64,000 bases of DNA from Hetaerina americana. Taxonomy: Eukaryota > Arthropoda > Insecta > Odonata > Calopterygidae. The notes beneath the pieces are model-generated. The model had not been told where the DNA came from and searched no databases. It saw only the letters and a program-made list of their open reading frames with translations. How positions within the stretch are numbered: position 1 is the stretch's first letter; each line of letters opens with the position of its first letter. The stretch is taken from the NCBI GenBank assembly GCA_022747635.1, contig JAKTNV010000024.1, positions 682,001-746,000 on the forward strand, read 5' to 3'. The position numbers and the translations under genes are program-made. This document shows, piece by piece, positions 37,061 through 51,100 of this stretch.

Positions 37061-40000
37061 CGTTCGAATTATAATTCGATGTCTGGCGAGAATTACCCGC
37101 TGCAACGTCGATACTATTCGGTTTATTTTCTCAGGGAGTTGTATCGTATACATGTACATCTTCGCACGATACGAACGAAAAACACTTTCTCAATTCTTTA
37201 TTCGTCCAATCCCTTAATATACTTGGGTATATAATGTCTCATTCATTATAAAGTGTAGTTTAATACCTCAGTCAAAAAACATGGTCAATAGCAATGTGAT
37301 ATAGTCTGATTTTTTTTGTAAAGTCAAAATACTACATTCATTAAGATAAAATCCATCCCAAAATAAAGTAACACACAAACGCCATTCATATTCTACTCAG
37401 TACGAAATTTGATTTTTTTCAGGAACTTTCGGTGTGAAATCAAAACGACAACATCGAATGATTAATTATCTAATAACGATCCAGTATCGGAGGTGTTCGC
37501 CAGTGTCCGATCAAAATAGGAAAAATATAATAAGAAACTCTGTATCGGAAAGGTTATGTAAGTAATAAGTTATGGTACCATTCAGTTTGAGTAACGAAGT
37601 TTTGTAATGGAAACGAAAGCAAATTCATAAATCCACATGATTACGTTGCAAAGACGGAGTGAAAAATAAAATGCGTTCCTAAATTGAAAACTACTCTACT
37701 CCCGTGAAGACTTCGAGATATTCCAGTTGTTAGGCTTGGTCTCCTGCTACGTCATCCTTTCCATGCGGATTTCTTAATGCTCGAGTTTTTGCACGTCTCT
37801 ATCGTTTCCCTCCCGAAAAAAGTAATTTCTGCCGCGGAGGAGAGGCGAAGACAAAATTTCCGGATGCTCCCGAGTCAAAAGGATTTTCGACAATGATTCC
37901 CTGCTCTCTTCCTCTGTCCCTGTCTCTCTCTCCATCACATAAACGAGGTTTGTAGACGCCTCTGAAGGGAGCAAGGAGGTGAGAGGCTGAGGGCAGGAGG
38001 TTCACCCTTGGAGGGAGGGTCGGTGAGAGGAATGGTGGTAAAGACCATGAGGACAAGGATACCAAAGCGATATTGTCTAATCAAGGACGGAATAAACGAG
38101 TGGGAACTGTTTGAAAGCACGGGAAGGGAAATAAATGGGCAGCCCTGAAGTCCTGAAACCAAATCCTATGAAATTTTATGGAATCATGGAATCCTTCTGA
38201 CTCATCGGTGTGTGTAGGAAGAAATCGTACGCGGCACACAAAAAGTAGCAGTAACTCAGGGAATGTGCTATAGCAACGAATGCGGTCAGTGCCCGATGCA
38301 ATGGTGAAAGCCATAATTCAAGACAAGGAAGGGAGTGTTATTAGGGAAAGGAGGAATGGTGGCGCAAAATCCGATGGCGTCGGCGTATTTCTACTCTTAA
38401 TAAGTTCAGGAGGTGCATGTCACCACCGACGGGCAGAGAGGTACATTTGAAGTGTTCCCGAGACGAATCGGAATGCCAATAGCAATCACGATACCTTTGA
38501 ACGCGAAACTTCGACGTCGGGATCCAGTCTTTGGAAAAAAATATTAGCCACGCTCACTTGACACACTATATCATCGAATTGGCATTTAGTAGGAGTAGAG
38601 CAAAACAAGAAGACATAGAGAAGGGAACTCAAGTCCTAAGGAATTAATTCTCCTCAAGTTACGAAACAGGGTTCGTGAGAGCGCAGGGAAGAATGAATAT
38701 GTGAAAGGCAAACTAAAGGTATCAGAAGTTATAACAGAAGAGATAGATAATGAGATGAGTTGCGACGCAGTCGCATTTCATCTAGGAACTACAGACGGTA
38801 CGGGATGATGATGCTGAATAATTTTTACAGCCTCTTCAAAGTGGAATATTTTGAAAATCACATCTTCACATGCTCTGGGTTTTCAGCTCAGCCGTTGGAA
38901 ATATTTTTCCTACCTTCAGGAGGCGTATCTGCTTTGGGATTGGCATCGATAAAACGGGTGTAACTGGCTCGCGGTACAACCGACCAAGGAGGAGGATGAG
39001 AGGCAAGCGGGCAAAGTTGGAAAAATATAAAGGGGCATGAGTGTTTATTAACTCTACTCCAATACTCCTTCAATATGAAGCATGGATTTACAATTAGCTT
39101 CAAAACATGCATTGTTTCACTGGAGAAATGAATGATGGGCCAATTTATTATAAGTAATAGTCTACCGGCCTAGGGTAGGTTTTACATGCATCCCGGAACT
39201 ACGCACTAGGGCACTCTTAAGCGCTGGGTAAAATCACAAAATATATTCTTCGACTCCATGCTACGACAATAACTTATTCTTTAGCTCTGCATACTCTCTG
39301 CCTCCCTTAAATTCATCCTAAATGCATATTTTTACCTTCTGTTACCCGAGTTTCCCAGCATTATTCTCCCCTTTTTAAGGTCTTCAGCATCTCTTTTCCT
39401 CAAAAGTATCTCCTTTATCCACTTAGCCTACTTTATTCAAATTTCTTCCAACAAACTTCTTTCTTTCCCGGTTTTGTCTAGAATTTATCATAGATTTTCC
39501 TTTCCATCCATTTCATTTTTCCCGTCCTGGCTAAGTTTAAAAAAATGGTGATATTTTCATAAACCACTGACTGAAAAATATATAATTTTCTTTTGGGTAC
39601 TATATTGTCTATATCAGCAGCAATTTCAATCAAGGGGCACACTAAAATTTGCAGTTGGCCCTGCAGTTTCAGCAGCTTTTTATCCTTCTACACAAGACAG
39701 CATTAGGTGCAGCGATAAAACCATCACCAGCCCTACGCAAGCTTTACCTTCGATTGTGTTTAGTTGATAACAGATTTTATTTAATTTTAACGCGGATTAA
39801 CTAGATTGATATCAGGGTTATATTTCAATGAGCGTTTTGGGATTGAAACTGTACTTACATAACATGTCTGTAATTCAGACGTTTGATGACTTAAGAATAA
39901 GATATTAGTTTTAAAAGTATACCACTCTCATTCTTTGCATTAAGCATTAATGCGAATTTTCGTTATTCAATTATAAATCAGATTTTTAATGCGAAATAAA

Positions 40001-43000
40001 TTTCTGCAGGAGGGATTTCTCACGGATCGCCTCACCTCCCTCATAGTCCACGTTTAGTTAAAAGCGTTAGACACAACTTTTCCCAGTAAAAGCTACCTAT
40101 TAATGAGTGATCTATCAGAGGAGAATTGTGAGCCACTTTAGCAATTTCAGCTGATTCACTAATTATATTAAGCCAGAGTAAAGTAAAAGAAACATCCTGA
40201 AAACAATTTTAGTAAAATAATAACAAAAAGGAAAGTATAATACAATTAATCGCTGGCATTTTCTTGCTGACTGAATAAAGGGAAGAAAATTGGGAAACGA
40301 AGAGACACTGTGAGTAAAAATGTTTCGGCAAATGGATTTCATGGAAAATTAGTGTAAATGCGAGAGGTGAACACACAATGGAAATGAAAACAGGTGTACG
40401 AGATGAAAAAGGAGGGAGGGTGGTAAGTAGAAGGCGAGGGAAGGAACGGAGAGGAATGAGATTGAGGTTGTGCGTACAGACGCCGATATCAAAAGGGGAA
40501 GGACAGGAAAAGGAAGAATGAAAAGGGCATTCCTTTGAATAATCAATGTATTGGGCGAAGAAGGGAAGGAAACGAAGTTTACAGAGGGAGCAGAGAGGAG
40601 GGATTGCGGTGAGAAGTGAGTGAGCACACGGTACAAGCAAACAGGCAACAAAAGGGAGGGGAGGATGAATGGAGCGAAAGAGAGGACAAAAGAAAGTGAA
40701 TGGAGGTCGAAGGAGAATTGACGGAGTGCGTGAGTGATTAGGGAAGCAGAGTCGGATGATTTTTAGTTAAAGAGAAAGAGACGAGGAAAAACAAGGGCAC
40801 TTGTGGGCGGGAGGAAACAGTAGCTGGGGATTTAGTGGGAGAGAGAAAGTGACGGAAAAAAGAGAAATTTTGAAACGAGGAGAATATTTTGAGCAAAGGA
40901 ATACAAATTATGAGACAGCAATTACTAAGTTAGAAATCGTCCTTCAAACTCATATGATGCATTGCCCCTCCCTACGTGATAGATTTACTTTCCCAATGCA
41001 TGGCAGCGAAATCATAAAAATAAATAGACCAGGTGATCAAAGTTAGAACAAATGCCAACTTTTAAATTAATGTTTTCTTCGAAAACACTTTGAATATTAT
41101 ATCATAACCCTCAAATTCAGGTGAAATCGACCATTTTTATCGAAGTAGAAAGAAACTGAGATGGTCGATTTGAGTGTTCAACTGCAAGTTATCTCAATAG
41201 GGGTATCGGATATTTAAATTAATTTTGGAGCTCTCATTTTCAAATAATTTTACTAGAATATGAAATGATGTCGCGAAATATTAAATTAACTGAGTTCCAC
41301 AATATCCCATCCCCTAACCCAGGCCGTGAAATTTGCACTATTTCCGTGCAGTTCACCCTATGGTGGCTAACCGATGCCGACCTAACCTAGAGGGGATCTC
41401 ATTCTTCTTCGTACAAATTGTTATGATTGAGGAATATAATCTCCTTCACGAAATATGAAGAGTTAAAAAAAAATATTGATAAAAAGTGAGGGAAATATTA
41501 TCTGGCGTTAATGAAAAGTGCTTTGAAAGTATTTACTGAATTCTATTGTAATATTTATTTACGTTAGATAAGTAAAGAATAATGTAATCATGAAAGATTT
41601 CCGGAGGGAAGGTGGTTTTCTCTAATAATTAAATTAAAATTTTTTCAAGTGTCAAGCGATACAGGCGATTGAGTTGTGGACAGGCTGGCATGCCTGTGTC
41701 AATCTATCCAGAAAATCCAGCGCCAGTGTAATTGGAGACTTTTCATCAGGTGAAGTAAATAGCTATTGCGAAAGACTCCCTGAATATCTGCAGAATTACA
41801 TAATTCTTAAACATATATCACGAAGATCTTTTACAAATCTTAGGATATCAATTTTTCATCTTTTACATGTGGAACGGCACAAGCGGTTATGGCTGTCTGG
41901 TGGAGAGCGAACAATTTCCGTCTGCAGGACAAAATTGTTGGGACTAGGAATGATTTGAGGACTTTAAAATCCTAACACAAAACTGCGTTTTCAATGAATA
42001 TATACTCTAAAAACTAAATATATTCTCTAAAAACTTACTATCTGTTCATGCAGAGCAGTTAGAGAAGGCAAGCCAGACGGAGAATCTTAGAAATTTTCGG
42101 GATACTTTGGTGTAAACCTAGCACAGAGAAGGATAGAGGGCATGTGTCAAAACACTACGCATATCATTAAAACACCCGGAAGAAGTAAGATAAAAAGACA
42201 CATTAGGTGTTAGCTTTAAATGTATTTCAATCTCCTGCAACATTCACAATCCAACCGCGACCTCGGTTCAAAACTCCAACCTAATTGGCATTTGAATTTT
42301 TAATTTACGAAAATGCGGTATATGATCTGAAAACTGGTGTGCTAACTCTTCCAGCCGTACAGAAATGTGCCAACTACTCTAGTTTTGAATGCTTTGGACA
42401 ATTTTGTTCAAACCATTGTGGACCCTGTATAAATTTAGTTTGAAGATGATTACCCTCATGAAAATCATTCTTTAATTAATAATTGTTTTCTGAACTGAGT
42501 CATATTATTTCAACCTTGACTCTTGCTTTTCGAGATCGTAACTTCATTTTTCTTGTATTAGAGCGCAGCACTCTTCTCATTGCAGCAAAGTAAATTAAAA
42601 TTTTGGGCTGAATAGTGGACTCGTGCAAGTTGCCTCGTGCATTTGCCTTCGATGGCGGAAGTGTAATTAATTCTCTTCAAAAGCTATAATTGAATTATTC
42701 TATTCATACGAACTAAGTTTCTCATAATTGCAGTTATAGCGTTTAGGATTGATTTTTTCCTTTTGACAAAGTTTCTGTTCCTCTTAAGCGTTTTAAATTG
42801 AACTTTACAGTGGCAATACAATATTGGAAAACATGTCCCAAGTTTTGAAATGCTCGGATTCGATAAAGCAGCATTATCACAAGCAACACTTAGACTTGAA
42901 GTAATTTTATTTATTTGGTAAGCTAACGTAATGATGCATACTATTTCATAATATTAGGGCTGACATCCTTTTAAAATTTTATATTGATTTCCCATCGCTT

Positions 43001-43654
43001 TATATCATAGTCCAGTGATTTTAATAATTAACTAACGATGAGCAGGCGGGAGTTTGGAGCTATTCACCTCAAAAGTTAATTTTCCTTGTCTCGAAGCTTA
43101 AGAGTTAATAACAACCTAAGCGATGTGGCGAACATTTATGTCTGGGATACTGTAATTTAAAGACACGAAAGGCTTTCATAAATGATGACAAAATCCCAGT
43201 TCGGTAAATCCAAGAGCGGTAGAAGGGAAGGGGGAAGGCGGTACACCACGCAGATGAGAAAATTTCAAGGGAAATCCCTTTGTTCCCCTTTAAGCTTGAT
43301 GTGCGCGTCTGAAACGCAGACTCATCGAAGAAGAAGCCATGAAGGCCATTGCATTGAAATTAAATGGTAAGAGTAATTATGTACCTTTTAATGAGCTTTT
43401 CCATTTGAAAATTTCATCTTTTACATATTCAGGAACTGGTTTAATAGGAATGTGGTAGAAAAGAGTAAGTTTACCAGGAATATCGCACTTAAAATATGTC
43501 TAGGAATATTGCAAATATCAACCTTATTTTCGTAGAATACCCAAAACTCTTATCTACTACAGAAATCTTATACAAATAAAATGAGAAAGTTGCTTGAATT
43601 GGGGGAATACTACGAGAAAAGCATGTGAATAAATACTATATATTTATCAAATGA
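37061..43654. other. No gene recognised (AT-rich; purine-rich stretch at 40.3-40.9 kb)
   Basis: This is a long stretch without coding similarity. The plus strand is purine-rich at about 40370-40870, with an antisense Ser/Leu/Pro-rich frame of 143 codons at 40209-40640 that looks compositional. Confidence 0.5.
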
Positions 43655-43690
43655 ATTTAAAATGGCATCGCTATCGATGCCATTTTAAAT
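43655..43690. repeat. Perfect 16-bp-arm palindrome with 4-nt loop
   Basis: ATTTAAAATGGCATCG at 43655-43670, the loop CTAT, and its exact reverse complement at 43675-43690. It could form a cruciform, or be a dyad binding site. There is no T-run afterwards and no nearby gene to explain it. Confidence 0.93.
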
Positions 43691-46403
43691 CGAAATCGTA
43701 TTCCTCATGAATTCGAGTGCATCTTTAAATGATTCTCTTTACTGCATGAATAAAATCCATATCCTTTAATCTGAGGGTCAATTTGAGAGTTAAGGTTCAC
43801 CTTCCACATTATAAACTTCGGGATAGATTCAATCCATACACGCGAAGGGGTACATAGGGGTCCGTTCATTTTCCTGTATTGCCAGTTGTCTCCCGGTAAG
43901 CACAGTTAACCTATAAAACCCAAAGAACGTGTTCAGCTGGAGGTATCCAATTCCACGAGTCGAATTCAAATTTTGCTTGGTCAGTAGGACTACTAAATAT
44001 GCTACCGCGCAGCTAAATTGACTAACCTCATAACCGTACCACAATGTTTAATCTTTCATTGAAAACGCGCAAAGAGCGTTCAAATTACATAATAAATCGA
44101 CATTTTGAAGTTAAGAAAATGAAAATCTTGAAGATAAGTCAGGTAAGAAGATTTTAAATTCAAAACTTGAATAGAATAATTTTCTGAACGTCGGAAATAT
44201 TTTTATCCGTAGAAACTTAGCGTAGACTAAAGGAATGTCAAAAGAAATTAGTGGCATGAAGAAAGCCATTGTTACTTCAGCAAATGACTTTAATAAATTT
44301 AATGCCATTGCCCCATCAGTGCAATGTAGCATTGCATCTCCATTGCAGTGTGGATATACCTGTTGACAAGCTCTGTATCCAATTGTGCTTAATGTTTATA
44401 ACTAAATTATATTTTGATTATTAAAATCATTAACTGACTTTAAGCTTGTGTTTGACAAAATTATTTTAAAAAATACGGGACCCGTCTTCGACTTCGATGC
44501 TTATTTTTCCTCCTCAGGGAATCTTGGCTCTCAGGCTAACATTTACTAACAAAACTATTATCTTAAAGATATGATATGAAGTTCAACCTTCAAACAAAAA
44601 ATGGAGGTAAAAATCATTTGTGGGAAATAAAGTCCAATTTAGAGATGGCGAAAGAAAACTCGGAAGTCAGAGCTTCCTCAGAACTGTGAGAATATTTTTC
44701 ATCCATTTTCCTTGAATTTTAAAAACATAGACTTAAAACAATACCTTTCAAGAAGTTCATTCTAGTCTTTTAATCATAAATATGTCTCAACTTTTGGCAA
44801 TTGAATACATATAATTGATTTATGCTTACCCTATCCCTGAGTATAACTGTACGATATTGAATGAATTCGACCCTCTATTATTCCTGTTTTCTATTTTTTA
44901 CATCGTATCTTCATCTTAAGTATGCCCGCAATCTACATGGCGGCAGTTTCTATATGTGATGATTTCATTCCTAGTGGGGTTTCATGGCGATTCCCTTAAT
45001 TTACGCTCTCATTGCAGACGACGCAAGTGGAGACTAATGAAGAGAGCTCTTTCAAATTTCGATACTTTGCTGATGAAAACAGCTTTAAAAAATTTAATAT
45101 TCCATGTGAATACTGGAATTTCCCATAAATTAGCTCCATATCTACTATCTTAGTTAAAATTTCTGAATCTCCATGTTTTTACAAACAAATGCAAAAATGC
45201 ACTTTGACATGTTAAATCCAAGGTACGTCAAGATAATATCGGAGACATTAAGAAAGTGAAACGGATTCCGAAAGACCAGTCGATTTTTGTTCGGAACATA
45301 CTGAATTCGCCCACCGTTCGAGAAACTACCGCAGCAGCGTCCTCTCAAATTTGATTAAATGCATTAATTAAAATCTTGATGCCCATATCACCTTTTTTAT
45401 TGCTTTAACCTAAAAATTTCAGAAGTATTTAAAATATTTGAAGCATTTCTGTACTCATCCACCTCTCGAGTTGAATGTTAACTGAGTGGTCGAAGGTTGG
45501 TAGGAAGTTTGGAATGTACCAACAATGACACCAAAGTGATGGTAACGAACTAGGCATGAAAGTGTAGAAAAAGAGTATAGAAGAAGGAAAGAAGAAATGG
45601 GTCTTATGACCTCCCCCAGGGTAACAGGTCTATGCCAGGCTAGTAAAAGAACTATTCAAAATATTCCCTCAGGTTTAATGAATAAATAGTGCAGGTTCAC
45701 TCAAGTTAAATCAAGTAATAGAAACCAGTAACTTTTATCCGTACAATTTGGCAAATGGCAAATGGTAAGGGCATGCCTTGGGTTGAGCACATGCCTGATA
45801 TAAACACATTTGTTTAAATTAGAGTTCATGCAAATGATTATTTTTATCATTGGTTTGCTTACGGAGAAAATTATGGCTAATTCATAGTTTAGATGGCATT
45901 TTGCATCATTTTGAACAGGCGAACTGGCGGAACGACAAGGGGAATAAATTTTTCAAAACCCTTCCTCGTACATTTGAAAATTTCAGCTCATCTCGTTGTG
46001 CATGTCTATTTTTAATGTTAGCGGCGAGGGAATTATGGTATTCGTGACCTTGCTGCCTCGAACTCATTTTTATAGTGAGCCCTCGAGAGAAATAATGAAA
46101 CGAGATTTTTCGAGACACGAAATCGACAAATTAAAATGGGAGAGAATTTGTCGAAAGGATAAATGGTTTCCCGGGTCGTTTAAAAAACACAAATGATGTC
46201 CCCTGGAACATATCGACCGAGGCGACAATTTTATGCCCGGAAATATATTCTCAGCGAAAGAGAAATAAACGTGATTGAAGGGTTATGGGAAACATGTCCA
46301 TCACTCCTCCTTCCCCTTCCCTCTGCTTCATGAAAATAAAACAGTGGGATACAATATGGTCACTGAACAATAGAGAAAGACAGGAGGAGCAAGAGGGAAA
46401 GAG

Positions 46404-46406
<3 letters not shown>
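43691..46406. other. No gene recognised (AT-rich)
   Basis: This is AT-rich with short frames only. A slightly GC-richer patch at 45860-46200 carries three overlapping 65-70-codon frames with no recognised domain. Confidence 0.5.

Positions 46407-46453
<47 letters not shown>
46407..46453 (+). repeat. (GA)n microsatellite
   Basis: This is an uninterrupted GA repeat of about 47 bases. The Arg-Glu and Ser-Leu frames that cross it are artefacts. Confidence 0.97.
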
Positions 46454-46458
<5 letters not shown>

Positions 46459-46930
46459 AACGCAATAAAATCGCGGATGACTTCCGGCAACGATCCCTTT
46501 GAATCGAAATCGGTTTCGGCGGTGTAGCGAGATTTTTCTGGTGATGGAAGGGAGGAAGAAAGGGTTACAGCGCAGAAAGTGGTAGGGGCCATAGAGTGAA
46601 AAAATTATTCCGGAGGCTGGTTGAGTGTCATTTTCTGCTGGGGGGGGAGGGGAAAGAGATGAGGGGAGGGACGTGAAAAGTGTCTGCGAGGCTTAGGGAG
46701 AGAGGTGAGGGCTGGTTGTGGCGGAGAAAAACGTAAAAAAAATGGCAAGAGTGAGGGAGTGGTGGGGAGAGTTCCCGACCTTCAGTGGGCTGGTTGAGGA
46801 TCGAGGAGGGAGGGATCCTATCATTTATTGATGACTCGCAATTTACCGTCTATTGAGGAGAAAGGTGGAGGGGGAGGTGGAGGTGGGGATGGGTGGGAAG
46901 TGAGCGAGGCCTCAAGGGGTTAAGCCGAAA
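46454..46930. other. G-rich island, no gene recognised
   Basis: The plus strand is strongly G/A-biased with G-runs (for example 46640-46680 and 46860-46900). No frame is supported. Confidence 0.5.
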
Positions 46931-48214
46931 CAGAGAGGATACGTATTGCTTTCACCAATTTCCTCGGTCACATCGTCCGACTCTTAGGGGAGTTTTCAAG
47001 GAGGTCAGGGATTGAGAAGTATCATCCATTCCATCCGTTTTCTAAAATCCATCGATCCTGCAGACGCGGCAAGTTCGTGAAAAATTTTTGTATACCCTCC
47101 TGCGACTTACCAAAATGGATGGTTAACCGATGACTTAACCAAGGATTTGACAACCTTATGGGCGCTCGAATGTCTATACATTAGCCGGAGAGAGTTATGA
47201 GGGTATTTTTTTTTACTAAGACATTAGGAGTATTTGAGGGATCGATAGGTCGGAAAGATGGCGTATACGAATTAAAACGATTTGTGATTCATCGCCACAG
47301 GATTTGCGGAGTCTTTAGCATAGATGTTGCCTTCCCAGTTAGTAGATAATATTGGATGAAAATGGCTTATACTCCTTGATTAACTAGCGCAAATCTTCAT
47401 AATACTTTTTCTTTCGGTTGACGTAATTATTCGAGAAATTCCGTGAGCACGCGCTTAAATCAGGACTTATATGTTCAATATTTATTTGAACTAATATAAA
47501 ATATGAAATACTCTACACAGAAACTTTTTAAACTAATATTTCAATAGTTGCAGCATTTAAAGCTATTACAATCAGGTTTTCCAAAATCATAAATAAATAT
47601 TCTGATCGCACTTCGTTTTCCAGAGAAACGGCGGATAGTTATCGCCAATGGTAGGCGCTTCATAGTACGTTAAGTAGTCGCTGTCGTTGATTTTAATTAT
47701 TTTCCCTGCCATCTTGCCATTGGGTACACTTAATGGAAGAACTAAGCCATTGTATGGGAGTTTTATTATAGTTCATCCCTTCCTATTCTTCATTTAGCAC
47801 CATTCAGAGTAATTTAAGAGAGAAGGAAAATTGGACTAGAAAATTCCTATGTACTCTCATTCTGTCTAACTTCTTATTTTTACTTCCTGCCTCTATTATA
47901 TTCGCTAAAAACCATGACGAACTTGTGCGAAGGGCAGATGGCACCGCGCTCTTATCTCCCAATCTCTTTGGAGGAAAATCATGTCGTCTTCATCTGAACC
48001 TTTGACATCACTCTGCACAGTTTAGGAGCTGAAGAATAATCAACTGCAGCCCTCTCACAGTGGGGATGTGTGACCGCGCCCCTCTGTTATTTGCCGCCGC
48101 GAATTGCCATAATCTCAACACCGGTGTCCGTGCTGTCATTCTTCCTTGTCACCCAAATTTTACTTTAAGAATGTGAAGGAATGTATGAGAGTCGTAGACT
48201 CAAGGAATGTAAGT
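46931..48214. other. No gene recognised
   Basis: This is mixed composition with no supported frame or repeat. Confidence 0.5.
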
Positions 48215-48763
48215 TCAAGGGCTCCTTTTTTTCGGAGCGGTGGCGTCCGCTTGATTTTCATCTTTGACGTCACCCAATAATATTACGACCATGGCGGGAA
48301 CGGCAACGTGCTCAAGTGGATTTGAATTTCCATATTCTTTTCTTCTCGAGAACGGCAGTTTAAGGTCGCGTGAACGACTAGATGCGAAATATGGAAATGC
48401 AATTCCCATAGTTCTATACGCATCACGTCTCGCATCAGTAGGAGATATGCCATAAACGAGATACGTCTGCGCTTTCGTTTCATCGGATGGGGTTATGATT
48501 TTATTGCATCGAAGTGGGAACTTAGTATGAGGATGTCTCCTTCGTGAGTAATGCGTTACTTTTCTACATGGGGATGATTCGAATGATGCCAAGATATACC
48601 ACGGACTACAAGAATAGAAGTAAAGGGATCGGGAATTATGGAAATAGCTAGCTACACAATTTAAAGGGCTTCTAGGAAAATATTTATTCGCTGTTTGAAA
48701 TATAGATATCCACATGGAGTAAGCAATAACAGACCCCAAGTCGAACATGGGCGCGAACTCCAC
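48215..48763 (-). other. Unrecognised 182-codon open frame (longest in window)
   Basis: The minus strand is open for 182 codons from an ATG at 48763 to a stop at 48215. The predicted product starts MEFAPMFDLGSVIAYSMW. It has a Ser/Tyr/Phe-rich middle, Arg-rich clusters and a C-terminal hydrophobic patch (VAVPAMVVILLGDV) followed by a charged tail ending KKRSP. I cannot assign a domain. Shorter frames overlap it on both strands, and base composition over 48.2-49.5 kb is less AT-rich than its flanks. It may be an exon, an old transposon fragment or chance. Confidence 0.25.
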
Positions 48764-51100
48764 GACCTAAAATCAAACGGAGTATCACATATCAACCGGT
48801 GGTGGCTGTTCGTGCGGGGAAATGCGCCGAACACGATAAGCTGCGCGGACAATCGAACTGATCTCTGGAGACGTGTTGTTCACGAGGTTTTGGGGAAGCA
48901 GTGGATATTTCGGAGTAGTGTGATACCACTGCCTTAGTCTAACATGGTACAGTGTTATTCCTGTATACCCTGCCAATCTTTCGGCCTTAGCTTTCGTGGT
49001 TCTCCTTGCCCGCATTCCAGCGTCAAATCTTATTTCTTAGCGAACAAACCGGAACGCACCAGTGAGAGTTGCTCGCGCAAAACAACATCCCCACGATCAA
49101 CCCGCCGGTAGATGTACACCACGCCATTATATTCTCTGTGTTTGGTATTAGCTTTCGTGCCCACGAGTTCCTTCGTGCTTACGAACAGAACGGGTCGATT
49201 CAACTAGTTGACAATTTCGTCACCACCATCAAAACCAATACTGTACCGCAGGAGAGTCCAAACGGAGCTCCTGAAGCACCGACCTCGCTCCTCGCATTGC
49301 TTGCAATTGGGGAAGCATTGGGAAGTTAGGATAAGGAAGGAGACATATAGCTGGAAGTGCGTCAGTCTTTCGGACCTTTGATCTCGGATGGCCCACAGAT
49401 ATTACCTCTATTTCAACAAAGTGTGGTAATATGATGCCCTCTATACTTCGTCGCCACTTCCCACTTGCCATTCGGGAAACAAAACTGTGGCCAATATGCT
49501 TAAACTCGGCGTGAGTGATTAAAGGAAGGGGGAGAATCGGAGATAGATTTCCATTTCGCCCTTCAACAACAAATTTCTCCTCTGACTTGCGTGATTAGCG
49601 TGAGACTGTGGGTGTAGGAGTACCATGTAGGCATCAATGTGTTGTAGAGGCAGAAATTTGTAACTCATAGAGCATGATTTTATAACTGACTCTTTTTCTA
49701 TATTTTAACCAATATTTAACGAGTCACTTGGGCTTTTATCCCCTTTGTGACCTAAGTAGGAGATACCTAATCGCAGAAACCAAATTTATTGTTGAAAATG
49801 GGATACAAAATTCAATGATACGTTTTACTTTTACGAGTTGTGAGCAGGATCGGAGCTTTTGCAGCCATTCGTATCCTTTTCTTCTTAGGTCTCCCACTTC
49901 TCGTCTGGGTTTGTGTTACCGACACAATGACGGAGACGCACCTACGACTTAGCAAGGCCACCAGGGTGATTCTCCTGATTATGATATTATAAACTTGTGA
50001 TACCCACTGGCGTATTTTCGGGAAACCATTTTTGCGTCGGTAAGTAATGGGCGGCGGGAGCGGCGGTGACATCATAATTCTATAATTTAGTCCGCGTAGT
50101 GGGTGTGGCGTGGGCGGACGTTCGGGGGTTGAGAGTAGGACAACAAGATTCCGAAATGAATTATGGGTCCCTGGAATGGTGGGTGGTCAAGCGTGGGGAA
50201 TGGAGTGGGAGTAGATTTGGGCTGTTGTTTTTTATCTCTCTTTTTTAATCTCGGAAATTTGTTATCCAAAGAGAGCGCTCGTTTCTTCCGGTACACAGAA
50301 GGAGGTTCGGCAAATTAAAATATTGGAGTTCTACCACTTAATTAATCTCCTTCCGTCCTCGGGCGGATTTCCGCGCAAAATTGGTCCACGAAGGCGAGTA
50401 ATATGCGTGCGCTGCGAGGGAAAAAGGAACGCACATTATAACCAAATAGGGCTCAGTGTACATAATTAAGTCAACAATGATAGGCCTCATCAAAGTTTCT
50501 GGAGACTGAAACGACAGCCCGGTGATTAATTAGCCGCAACAAGAAAGGCTGTGCGCGTGAAAAGAGATTGAATGACGTTTTGGGATAGAAATAATGATCG
50601 GGGCTAATGATCGATGGATTTTGAAAACATGGTGATTTGCGAAAATATTTTTAAGAGTCTAAAAAAACATGAAAAAATTCGTCCTACATATTTATCACTT
50701 TATGTTAGTGCATTGACTACATCATGGAATACATTTAAATAATTGATATACATTCAAAAGCCAATAAAACATCTGAATTTCTTTTGAAGTCGCTGTGTGA
50801 ATCTAATCTACCCATAATTACTTGGCTGAGATTCCTATCCTCATAGACCAATGTTAACGTATAGTTTAAAGTCGAGGAGAGATGAATTCAGAAACCGTAA
50901 AAAAATCAAATAAAAAACGCGCTGAAATATGGACACACCAAGAGGGCTTGGATTTAGGGCATAATGGATGGAGACTTGAATGAAAATGGAGTTCATTGGC
51001 TCGATGAATGAATTAAACCGTATCCGATGATTTTATTGAATGATTCACTGCCTCATGAGCGGGGAGAGAAAATCGACATACGCCTTGATATATTAACAGC
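48764..51100. other. Mixed-composition interval, no gene recognised
   Basis: Between 48.7 and 49.5 kb, frames of 76-86 codons follow one another on both strands with near-balanced base composition, as expected of decayed coding sequence. I recognise no family. One plus frame (49069-49329) starts MLAQNNIPTINPPVDVHH. The remainder is AT-rich without features. Confidence 0.35.

Noticed and set aside
46251..46592. 113-codon Ser/Leu-rich minus frame and 80-codon Arg-Glu plus frame
   Set aside because: Both run through the (GA)n repeat and owe their length to it.
48265..48272. TGACGTCA palindrome as a CRE promoter site
   Set aside because: An 8-bp match is expected by chance about once per window of this size, and no promoter or gene is recognisable around it.
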